A DNA stretch of 64,000 nucleotides from an uncultured Bacteroidales bacterium (lineage in GTDB: Bacteria > Bacteroidota > Bacteroidia > Bacteroidales > Paludibacteraceae): positions 19,820 to 83,819 of the forward strand of contig CAMNCW010000036.1 in assembly GCA_946534715.1 (NCBI GenBank). The letters are read 5' to 3'. A program made the translations under genes and the position numbers. Positions 19,701-27,247 of this stretch are shown in pieces (positions within the stretch are counted from its first letter, which is position 1; every line of letters starts with the position of its first letter). The notes below the pieces were generated by a model. The model saw only the letters and a program-made list of their open reading frames with translations. It had not been told where the DNA came from and made no database searches.

Positions 19701-21355
19701 ATTTCTTTCCTCTCGTACCTGTGTTTTCTTATTCCCCAAACCAATCCGCCGATGAGTGCTAAAATGCCGATAGGCAGACTGATACTGAGTGTTTGTATTT
19801 GCGCGCGGTATTGATGCGCACGTTGGTCATTCAATAAGCGCAATGCGACGCTTTTCTCCCGTAGCCCGATGATGCCTTCGCTGTCCGTGAGCCAGAGAAT
19901 GGCATTGACCGCAAAATCGCGGTTGGAGAACTGCATTCCGCTGTAACGGTCATAACCCATGGGGAGCACTTGTCCTTTCTGGGTCTCGTTCAACAATATA
20001 CTGCCGCTACCGATCACCACTTGCCGGGTCTTGACGCCCGTTTTGCGGATTGGCTCGTCGGTCTCGATGCCTTTGGGCATCATACGGTGCGCATAAGCGC
20101 TGCTGAAAGCTCCTTCCAAAGAAACGGCTATCGGAACGTACTGATAGACGAATGTCTTGGCGTCGGGGTTCATGTCATCCAGGTTCACTTTGCCCGGTGT
20201 GGCGGTTACGCGGCTTGCAGTGCTGGTGGCTAAAAGCACACGTTTCTCAATTCCGTCTTCGCCGCCGACAGCATCAACGGGGCTGACAAAAGTACTCATC
20301 ACTTGCCCCATGTTTCGGGTGATAGGTGACCCTTGGCTGGTTAGCAGTAACGGAGCATAGGTCCACGGCATTGGCTGTAAGTTCGGCTGAGACGGATCGG
20401 AACTGACGTTCACCGGTATCGGCAGACATTGGATATCTTGCACCAGGGCGGGGTTGACCCGTACACCGTATCGGAAGAGCATATCCGACAGACCTAATTC
20501 CATGGCGATGATGGGGGTGAAACCTTCCTGTTGTAGCACTTGTTCGCTGAACTGAACACCGTTAACCGCCCATAGGACAGCGCCGCCGCGCATGATGTAT
20601 TGGTCTATCACAAAGCGCTCTGCATCGCTGAATGCCGTAACTGGATTGACGATGATTACCGCCTTGTACCCGTCTAAGATGTGCGCGTTCACATGCTCGT
20701 CCGTTATGCTTCCCCGGTCCACTTGGTAGTACTTGCTCAGCGCGCTCATCAGGTCATAGGTGTGTGCCTCATCCGGCTCTCCGTGACCTTCCAGAATCGC
20801 CACACGCGGGGTCTCTTTTTGTTGCAACAGATGCAACGCTTCCGCAAATGCGAACTCCAACTGCTCAATGCTGGCGTTGAGGTTCTCTTCGCCGCTCAGG
20901 CCGCGGGTGTTCTTGAGCAGACTCACCACAGCGCGTTTGCCTTTGTACTGCATCAACGCATAGGGATAGACGGTGGTCTGTGCGGTCTTGCCGTTCTGTT
21001 CTCGCTCATGGATGACGATGGGATTCAAACCTAATGAATCCGCAATCTCAATTGTGCATTGTGCATTGTGAATTGTGAATTGTGCATTGTGCATTGTGAA
21101 TTTCCCATACACGTTCATTTCGTCGATCGTCTCTTCCGTGGCTTTTTTGAGCCTTCGGAAACCCGAATTAAGGTCGCCGTCTAAGAGTAGCGTGATCTCG
21201 ATCGCCTCGTCGGTCTGGCGAAGCATGGCCTTGGTCGCTTCGCTCAGACTGTAGTGTTTGTCGTCCGTCATGTCCCAACGAACAGGCAATAAGTATGAGG
21301 CCGCGATCATCGCCGCCAACACACCAAGCACTATGATAAACCGCTCAATTCTCAA
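19697..21355 (-). CDS. gldG: GldG-like gliding motility ABC transporter auxiliary protein
   Basis: LLPVRWDMTDDKHYSLSEATKAMLRQTDEAIEITLLLDGDLNSGFRRL; C-terminal TM; ABC_transp_aux features. Confidence 0.85.
   Translation of the reverse strand: MRIERFIIVLGVLAAMIAASYLLPVRWDMTDDKHYSLSEATKAMLRQTDEAIEITLLLDGDLNSGFRRLKKATEETIDEMNVYGKFTMHNAQFTIHNAQCTIEIADSLGLNPIVIHEREQNGKTAQTTVYPYALMQYKGKRAVVSLLKNTRGLSGEENLNASIEQLEFAFAEALHLLQQKETPRVAILEGHGEPDEAHTYDLMSALSKYYQVDRGSITDEHVNAHILDGYKAVIIVNPVTAFSDAERFVIDQYIMRGGAVLWAVNGVQFSEQVLQQEGFTPIIAMELGLSDMLFRYGVRVNPALVQDIQCLPIPVNVSSDPSQPNLQPMPWTYAPLLLTSQGSPITRNMGQVMSTFVSPVDAVGGEDGIEKRVLLATSTASRVTATPGKVNLDDMNPDAKTFVYQYVPIAVSLEGAFSSAYAHRMMPKGIETDEPIRKTGVKTRQVVIGSGSILLNETQKGQVLPMGYDRYSGMQFSNRDFAVNAILWLTDSEGIIGLREKSVALRLLNDQRAHQYRAQIQTLSISLPIGILALIGGLVWGIRKHRYERKEI
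21048..21102. repeat. Heptameric array inside gldG
   Basis: 7-bp units tgcattg/tgaattg; encodes MHNAQFTIHNAQCTIEI. Confidence 0.92.
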
Positions 21356-21374
21356 TTCTCAATTCTCAATTATC
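21344..21374. repeat. Heptameric array at gldG start
   Basis: ctcaatt x4 then atcac. Confidence 0.9.
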
Positions 21375-23094
21375 ACTTCTTTATTTTCTCCCACATCTCC
21401 TGGTCGATCTCGACGGGGTATTTGGCGCGCAGGGCTTTGATCCACTCGGCCTCTAAGTAATCCTGGTAGTCGGTGGTCACTTTGCCTTTCTCGTCTGTCC
21501 AACTCTCCGGCGCTTTCAGCTTCTTGCCCATCATCTCCACTACCGGCATCTCTTCGGATGCGGCGGAAGGCACTTGGTCTAACTCCCAGAGACCGTGCTG
21601 TACTTTCACGTAAGTCACGGTATCTTGATTGATGCGGTGGTTGATATAACTCTTGATCGAATCCGGGTGAGCGCTCTTGATGATGGCTTTGGCGGCCTTG
21701 GCGCTGTTCTTGTCTTTGGCGTGGATAATATAGCCTTTCCAACGAGGTGCATCCCAGGTGTATTTCTTCTTGTTGGCTTTGAAGAACGCCTCCAAACCTG
21801 CGGTGTCTTTGGCGGCTTTGTCCCATACTTCGTTCAGCGAAACCTCAAAGAGCAGGATGCCGTCGTGGTATTCTTGTACCAGATGGCGCAGTTCGGTGTA
21901 TTTCTCCTCCAAGTGCTCGTCGGCGTAAGCGCGCACCTCTGCATCGCTCATGCTTGCCGGCAGATGGTACTCGGCGCGGGTCTTGCGGATGAAACTCTTG
22001 TCCGCCTCTTTCGCACGCTCGTCACGCATCACTTGACGCTTAATTTGAGTGTACATCGAGTCGAGCGGTTGAATACCGCGTTCACCCTCTTTGAGAATAA
22101 TATGCCAGCCGTATTGGGAACGTACCGGCGCACTGATCTCACCTTCTTTGAGCGCAAAAACAGCATCCTCAAACGGTTTCACCATCATGCCTTTGCCGAA
22201 CCAGCCTAACTCTCCTCCGCGTGCACTGCTACCACGGTCATCGGACTCGCGGGCGGCTACTTCGGCAAAGTTGTCCTTGGTCAAAGTGGCGGCAATCGAA
22301 TCAATCAGCGCTTTCTTTGCGCTCTCGGCGGCTGCATCGTCGCGAGGAACCATCTTCATGATGTGGCTCGCTTTCACCTCTATATGGTCGCGCTCCTCTT
22401 CTACAAGCACGAAGTGGAAACCGTACTGAGTGCGGAAAATCGGACTGTAAGCGCCTACAGGGGTGTTATAAACTGCCTCCTCCAACGGATAGACATAGCG
22501 GAACGGGGTGATCCAGCCTAACTCGCCGCCGGTCTCTTGTACGTTCGGGTCGGTGCTCACTTCGCGGGCTACCATCTCAAACGGGTCGGTCTTGTAGCGA
22601 ACGGCTTTCGAGCCTCTGGCTTTCACGGGTTTGCCCACGGTCACACGATGGTATGCGTCGGTGATCTTTGCCAATGCTTCTGCTTCGGTGGCGCTGTCGG
22701 AGTTCATCGGGCATTGAATCGCGATATGCGCTGCACGGCGGTCTTTCGACATGCGTTGCCAACTCATCCGGATCAGGCTGTCCAGCGCTGCCTCGTCTTG
22801 AAGGTACTTAGGCGTAGCTTGTGCGCGGTAGCCTTTCAGCTCTTTCTTGAAACTCTCGGTCGTGTCTATGCCTTGTGCTTCCGCTTCGGCTACTTTGAGC
22901 TTGAAATTGATGAACATGTCCAAGTACTCGTCCATGGTCTTGGGATCCACGGCGCCGGCTTGGTTATTCTTCTCATAGATGTACAAAAATTCTTCTGCGC
23001 TGATGCCTTTTCCATTGATGGTCATCAGCGGTTTTTCTGCCCATACGGCCATACTCATCGCCGCGATGGTTGCCAATAAAATGCTTTTTTTCAT
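21373..23094 (-). CDS. Peptidylprolyl isomerase, SurA/PpiC-type, two parvulin domains
   Basis: Two parvulin repeats (VKASHIMKMVP...GSSARGGELGWFGKGMMVKPFEDAVFALKEGEISAPVRSQYGWHIILKEGER). Confidence 0.9.
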   Translation of the reverse strand: MKKSILLATIAAMSMAVWAEKPLMTINGKGISAEEFLYIYEKNNQAGAVDPKTMDEYLDMFINFKLKVAEAEAQGIDTTESFKKELKGYRAQATPKYLQDEAALDSLIRMSWQRMSKDRRAAHIAIQCPMNSDSATEAEALAKITDAYHRVTVGKPVKARGSKAVRYKTDPFEMVAREVSTDPNVQETGGELGWITPFRYVYPLEEAVYNTPVGAYSPIFRTQYGFHFVLVEEERDHIEVKASHIMKMVPRDDAAAESAKKALIDSIAATLTKDNFAEVAARESDDRGSSARGGELGWFGKGMMVKPFEDAVFALKEGEISAPVRSQYGWHIILKEGERGIQPLDSMYTQIKRQVMRDERAKEADKSFIRKTRAEYHLPASMSDAEVRAYADEHLEEKYTELRHLVQEYHDGILLFEVSLNEVWDKAAKDTAGLEAFFKANKKKYTWDAPRWKGYIIHAKDKNSAKAAKAIIKSAHPDSIKSYINHRINQDTVTYVKVQHGLWELDQVPSAASEEMPVVEMMGKKLKAPESWTDEKGKVTTDYQDYLEAEWIKALRAKYPVEIDQEMWEKIKK

Positions 23095-23140
23095 TTCTGT
23101 TATGGTTAATTTATTTGATTCATCAAGTAATCGTTCGGGG

Positions 23141-24232
23141 TTATCCTTTCTCCCCCTTTGAGAGGGGGGCGGGGGGTATTACGTACTTCTTGTACGTCTT
23201 TTCAAACAACCCCACGGCTTGCGCCAAGCTTCCGAATAGTTCGCCTCCCGAGGCATTGGCGTGACCGCCGCCGTGAAAGACCTCGCTGGCCCATATGTTC
23301 ACCGGACGGTCGCCTTGCGAACGGAAGGAAATGCGGATGCGCGGTTTGGGGGTGCCGGGTTTGGGACGTTCCTCACGCATCATCACCGAGTAATAGATAT
23401 CCGCTATCTGCAACGGCATGTTCACGATGCCCTCGGTGTCGCCCACTTTGTAGTGGTATTGGTCCAACTCGTCAGCACTGAGGGTGATGAGCGCCAAGTG
23501 GTATTCGGGGTAGATACGCATCTTGCGGTATAACGCATAACCCGTCATTCGCAAACGGTCTGTCGAGTATTGGTTGAACACGGCGTTGTAGATCGCATCT
23601 TTCTGTACGCCCGCGCGTAGCAAAGAAGCGATGATGTCGTACAACTCTGCGTTCGTGGAGTTGTAACTGAAATTGCCGGTGTCGGTCATCAGACCCGTAT
23701 AAATACATGTCGCAATCTCGTAACTCAACGGATTCCTTTCTCCCTCCCTTGAGGGGAGGGCTGGGGTGGGGTTGACTCCTGCTATCAGCTTGTACACCAC
23801 TTCACATGCCGAACTGGCGGTGGGGTACGAGTGTACCTCCGTCCATATATCCAAACTGCATTGCGGATCCAACAGGTGGTGGTCAATCATCACTTTGGGG
23901 CAGGGGTTTGCTAACATCTTTTCGCCAACGGGACCGATGCGTTTGGGGTCGTTGAAATCCGTGCAGAGCAACAGATTCGCCCCTTCGATGAGTTTGTTGC
24001 AAACGGCGGTCTCTTTTTCATACACGCGTATTTGGTCTGCTCCGGGCATCCAGTTGTAGAACGCCGGAAAAGCATTCGGTACAATCACCGTGCATTGTGA
24101 ATTGTGCATTGTGCATTGTGAATTGCAATAGTGCCACAATGCCAATGCTGAACCCATCGCGTCACCGTCGGGCGCCATGTGCGTAAGTATTATAATATGT
24201 CCTGCTTTTGCTATTAATTCGTCCATAAGCAT
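23141..24232 (-). CDS. DHH/DHHA1 phosphoesterase (NrnA-like oligoribonuclease/pAp phosphatase)
   Basis: HIIILTHMAPDGDAMGSALAL, MIDHHL, FHGGGHANASGG; likely ATG at 24232 or 24226 just after the promoter. Confidence 0.9.
   Translation of the reverse strand: MLMDELIAKAGHIIILTHMAPDGDAMGSALALWHYCNSQCTMHNSQCTVIVPNAFPAFYNWMPGADQIRVYEKETAVCNKLIEGANLLLCTDFNDPKRIGPVGEKMLANPCPKVMIDHHLLDPQCSLDIWTEVHSYPTASSACEVVYKLIAGVNPTPALPSREGERNPLSYEIATCIYTGLMTDTGNFSYNSTNAELYDIIASLLRAGVQKDAIYNAVFNQYSTDRLRMTGYALYRKMRIYPEYHLALITLSADELDQYHYKVGDTEGIVNMPLQIADIYYSVMMREERPKPGTPKPRIRISFRSQGDRPVNIWASEVFHGGGHANASGGELFGSLAQAVGLFEKTYKKYVIPPAPLSKGEKG
23736..23772. repeat. GC-rich hairpin element inside nrnA-like gene
   Basis: ctttctccctcccttgaggggagggctggggtggggtt; encodes NPTPALPSREGER. 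Confidence 0.85.
24090..24128. repeat. Heptameric array inside nrnA-like gene
   Basis: gtgcattgtgaattgtgcattgtgcattgtgaattg; encodes NSQCTMHNSQCT. Confidence 0.92.
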
Positions 24233-24244
24233 AAAAAAATCGTG

Positions 24245-24292
24245 CAAAGTTACACTTTTTTTTGCATATATCAAAATTTTTCTGTAATTTTG
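24245..24292. promoter_or_regulatory. Divergent promoter region between nrnA-like (-) and trmH-like (+)
   Basis: Plus: TTTG (24261-24264) and TAATTTTG (24285-24292). Minus: TAACTTTG (complement of 24245-24252). Confidence 0.65.
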
Positions 24293-24312
24293 CAACGAAA
24301 AAATGAATATCT

Positions 24313-25167
24313 ATGGATAAAATCAGCAAATCGCAGGTTAAAATGGTGAGAAGTCTCCAGCAAAAAAAGTTCCGGGACGAACTTGGATTGTTTGTGGCTG
24401 AGGGGGAAAAATGCGTGTCGGAATTGTTAAAATCTTTCGACCCTGAACTCCTCATCGTCTCAACCGACAAATCTGAATTCTCTTCTCCCCCTTTGAGAGG
24501 GGGCGCGGGGGTGTCCTCAATTCTCTCCGCCTCTCCCACTGAGATTGAGCAGATGTCTTCGCTCCGTACGCCCCAAGGCGTCATCGGCGTTTTCCATAAA
24601 CGCCCCTCTCAATTATCAATTGTCAATTCTCAATTATTAATTGCCCTCGATGGCATTCAGGACCCCGGGAACCTGGGCACGATCATCCGTACTTGCGATT
24701 GGTTCGGTGTCCACGATATCGTTTGTTCCCTTGACACCGCAGATTGTTATAACCCAAAGGTGGTACAAGCCACGATGGGCGCGCTTTCGCGCGTACGCGT
24801 TCATTATGTTAATCTCCCCGCATGGCTTGAATCCCTCTCCCCCTCTGAGAGGGGGGCGGGGGGTGTCCCCAATATCTTCGGCACGCTCCTTGAGGGAAAA
24901 AACATGTACGATGTCTTGGCTGATCTCTCTTCCGCCTATTCCCTGTCGTCCCCCCTTGGGGGGACTGAGGGGGGCTTTTCTTCCATCATCGTCATGGGCA
25001 ACGAGGGAAATGGTATCTCTCCGGAGGTTCGCTCGCTGGTCACCCATCCTATCCGCATTCCCTCGTTCCCCGAGAATGCCGAGACTTCCGAAAGCCTCAA
25101 TGTCTCGATTGCTACTGCAATCGTCCTTGCCGAGTTCCGCAGAATTCTTAAAGAAAAATTCGCCTAA
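24313..25167 (+). CDS. TrmH/SpoU family RNA methyltransferase, carrying several repeat insertions
   Basis: ALDGIQDPGNLGTIIRTCDWFGV, IVMGNEGNGISPEV, IPSFPENAETSESLNVSIATAIVLAEFRR. Confidence 0.93.
   Translation: MDKISKSQVKMVRSLQQKKFRDELGLFVAEGEKCVSELLKSFDPELLIVSTDKSEFSSPPLRGGAGVSSILSASPTEIEQMSSLRTPQGVIGVFHKRPSQLSIVNSQLLIALDGIQDPGNLGTIIRTCDWFGVHDIVCSLDTADCYNPKVVQATMGALSRVRVHYVNLPAWLESLSPSERGAGGVPNIFGTLLEGKNMYDVLADLSSAYSLSSPLGGTEGGFSSIIVMGNEGNGISPEVRSLVTHPIRIPSFPENAETSESLNVSIATAIVLAEFRRILKEKFA
24481..24516. repeat. GC-rich hairpin element inside trmH-like gene (copy 1)
   Basis: tcttctccccctttgagagggggcgcgggggtgtcc. Confidence 0.9.
24608..24643. repeat. Heptameric array inside trmH-like gene
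   Basis: tcaattatcaattgtcaattctcaattattaatt; encodes SQLSIVNSQLLI. Confidence 0.92.
24832..24870. repeat. GC-rich hairpin element inside trmH-like gene (copy 2)
   Basis: ccctctccccctctgagaggggggcggggggtgtcccc. Confidence 0.92.
24949..24980. repeat. GC-rich hairpin element inside trmH-like gene (copy 3, divergent)
   Basis: tccccccttggggggactgaggggggctttt. Confidence 0.8.
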
Positions 25168-25224
25168 TTCGCCTAATTCGCCGTCCTATAATTCTTAATT
25201 CTTAATTTTTAATTTTTAATTTCC

Positions 25225-26742
25225 ATGAAAAAGTTCCTCCTCCTTTTACCCCTTGTATTAGTAGCTTGTACAGCGCGGCAACCGCAGTTCCGAATAGGCG
25301 TGAGCCAGTGTCTGGACGATGCGTGGCGCCAGAAGATGAACTATGAAATGGAGCGCGAACTGCTCCTGCATCCCGATATGCACCTCACCCATCGCATCGC
25401 CTATGGAAGCAACGAACTCCAATGTGCACAGATTGACAGTTTTATTCGCGAACGTGTCGATCTGCTCATCGTCAGTCCCAATGAGGCGGAGCAGGTCAAA
25501 CCCGCTGTCACGCGTGCTTTCCGGGCTGGTATTCCCGTGATCGTGGCGGATAGAAGGGTCACTGGCGATGAGTGGACCGCTTTCATCGGTGGAGACAACT
25601 ACAAAGTGGGACAACTCATGGCGAAGTGGGTGATCAAGAAATACCAAAACAAACATCACACTTCACACTTTACACCTCACACATCTTTTACCGTCCTCGA
25701 GGTCGCCGGACTCCCCGGTTCTACTCCTGCTACGCTGCGCCATAAAGGCTTAATGGAAGGTCTTGCTTCCCTCTCCCCCTCTGAGAGGGGGGTGGGGGGT
25801 GTCACGCTCCACTCTGTAATGGGATCTTGGTACAAAGAAGGGGCTTATCAGGTCGTAACGGATTACTTGACTTCGCATCCTCTGCCGGATGTCATCGTCG
25901 CGCACAATGACCTTATGGCGATCGGCGCCGCCGAAGCACTTGAAAATTGTCAATTATCAATTCTCAATGATCAATTGTCGATTCCCATCATGGGAGTGGA
26001 CGGTATCCGGCCGGGATTGCAAGCCATTACTGAAGGTAAGATTGAATGTACCGCCACATATTCCTCACGAGGGGACATGATTATTGATGCCGCCTCGCGG
26101 ATCTTGCATCATCAGCCTTTTGTGCGAGACACTGTCTTGGAAACCGTCATGCTCGATGTGGAAGCTGCTTACCCGATGCTCAAACAGGACGAAGCCATCG
26201 CACGCGATTTGGAAACATTGCATATCGTGCAGGTGCAAACGCAAACCCAATGGAAACAACTCCAAAACGGCCGCATCGTCCTGATCTCTTTTATCGCCGC
26301 TTTCTTCGTGCTCCTTATCGTCGTCCTGGCGTTCATCATCCGCACACAGTTTAAACTCCAAACCGAGATCAAGAGCGATATCCTTCCGCAACTGGAGGAG
26401 GTACAGGAAGCGATTCAGGTGAGCCGAAAGGATGAAGCCTTTGCGGAGCGAATGAAACAGATTGTGGAGGATCATCTCTCCGACCCGAATTTGAATGTGG
26501 AGTACCTGGGCACGATGCTGCAACTGAGCCGCACACAACTCTTCCGGCGTGTCAAATCCGTTACCGGCAAAGGACCGCTCGATTACATCCGCGAGCGCCG
26601 ACTCATCAAAGCCGACCAACTTCTGCATACCACCGACATGACCATTCAGCAGATTTCCCTTGAACTCTGTTTCTCCAATCCCGGTTACTTCACCAAATGT
26701 TACAAGGAGTATTTCGGTCATCTCCCCAGTGATCGTTCCTAA
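25225..26742 (+). CDS. Substrate-binding (Peripla_BP_4-like) - TM - AraC HTH regulator
   Basis: Lipoprotein-like N-terminus; VDLLIVSPNEAEQVKPAVTRAFRAGIPVIVADRRV; single TM (IVLISFIAAFFVLLIVVLAFII); AraC HTH (LNVEYLGTMLQLSRTQLFRRVKSVTGKGPLDYIRERRL...CFSNPGYFTKCYKEYFGHLPS). Confidence 0.9.
   Translation: MKKFLLLLPLVLVACTARQPQFRIGVSQCLDDAWRQKMNYEMERELLLHPDMHLTHRIAYGSNELQCAQIDSFIRERVDLLIVSPNEAEQVKPAVTRAFRAGIPVIVADRRVTGDEWTAFIGGDNYKVGQLMAKWVIKKYQNKHHTSHFTPHTSFTVLEVAGLPGSTPATLRHKGLMEGLASLSPSERGVGGVTLHSVMGSWYKEGAYQVVTDYLTSHPLPDVIVAHNDLMAIGAAEALENCQLSILNDQLSIPIMGVDGIRPGLQAITEGKIECTATYSSRGDMIIDAASRILHHQPFVRDTVLETVMLDVEAAYPMLKQDEAIARDLETLHIVQVQTQTQWKQLQNGRIVLISFIAAFFVLLIVVLAFIIRTQFKLQTEIKSDILPQLEEVQEAIQVSRKDEAFAERMKQIVEDHLSDPNLNVEYLGTMLQLSRTQLFRRVKSVTGKGPLDYIRERRLIKADQLLHTTDMTIQQISLELCFSNPGYFTKCYKEYFGHLPSDRS
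25654..25685. repeat. Heptameric array inside PBP-AraC gene
   Basis: acttcac/actttac/acctcac/acatc; encodes HHTSHFTPHTSFT. Confidence 0.75.
25769..25804. repeat. GC-rich hairpin element inside PBP-AraC gene
   Basis: ccctctccccctctgagaggggggtggggggtgtc, near-identical to the 24832 copy. Confidence 0.93.
25944..25985. repeat. Heptameric array inside PBP-AraC gene
   Basis: aattgtcaattatcaattctcaatgatcaattgtcgatt; encodes NCQLSILNDQLSI. Confidence 0.92.
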
Positions 26743-26808
26743 TCTCCCCATATCCCCGCACTTTACAACCCCATAACCCCCACTTGACAGCCCCACACCC
26801 GCACTTAG
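26743..26808. repeat. 11-bp-period (22-bp higher order) C-rich repeat array
   Basis: Units atctccccata/tccccgcactt/tacaaccccat/aacccccactt/gacagccccac/acccgcactta. Confidence 0.65.
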
Positions 26809-26810
26809 CA

Positions 26811-26843
26811 AACAAAAAAGCGCTTCATTTGCGCTTTTTTGTT
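26811..26843. terminator. Bidirectional intrinsic terminator
   Basis: AACAAAAAAGCGC-TTCATTT-GCGCTTTTTTGTT, perfect stem with A and T flanks. Confidence 0.88.
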
Positions 26844-26863
26844 GCTTTTAATCCGCTTGTAGT

Positions 26864-26930
26864 TACGATACATACACGATAGATATACGATAGATACACG
26901 ATAGATATACGTTAGATAAACGATACATTC
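26864..26930. repeat. 11-bp tandem repeat array, consensus ACGATAGATAY
   Basis: acgatacatac/acgatagatat/acgatagatac/acgatagatat/acgttagataa/acgatacattc. Confidence 0.85.
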
Positions 26931-26948
26931 AACGCCCCTCGTGCCCCC

Positions 26949-27051
26949 TCCACCTCCCTTTCTTCCCCCTTTAGGGGGATCGAGGGAGTCTTTCTAAGGG
27001 AATCGAGGGGGTCTTTCACTCTTCCCCCTCTAGGGGGATTGAGGGGGTCTT
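26949..27051. repeat. GC-rich hairpin repeat family, about three intergenic copies
   Basis: ttccccctttagggggatcgaggga.tctt / aagggaatcgagggggtctt / ttccccctctagggggattgagggggtctt. Confidence 0.8.
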
Positions 27052-27137
27052 ATTCTCTCCCATTCCCCCATTTTCGAAAGATTTCGGTACGTTTCGAAGC
27101 GCAAAATGAATAATTTTACGAAAAAATGCACAAAACA

Positions 27138-27169
27138 TTTGCATATTTCAAAAAAAAGTAGTAATTTTG
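27138..27169 (+). promoter_or_regulatory. Bacteroidota-type promoter upstream of MFS gene
   Basis: TTTGCATATTTC...TAATTTTG. Confidence 0.7.
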
Positions 27170-27247
27170 TGCTCGATTTTGTAAAAAACATGTATAAACA
27201 GAAAAATTTACAAATTAAAAATATCAAATTATAAATCATTTGATACC

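Noticed and set aside
21048-24128. Short regular repeats as possible CRISPR arrays
   Set aside because: Unit length is 7 bp with no spacers, and no cas genes are present.
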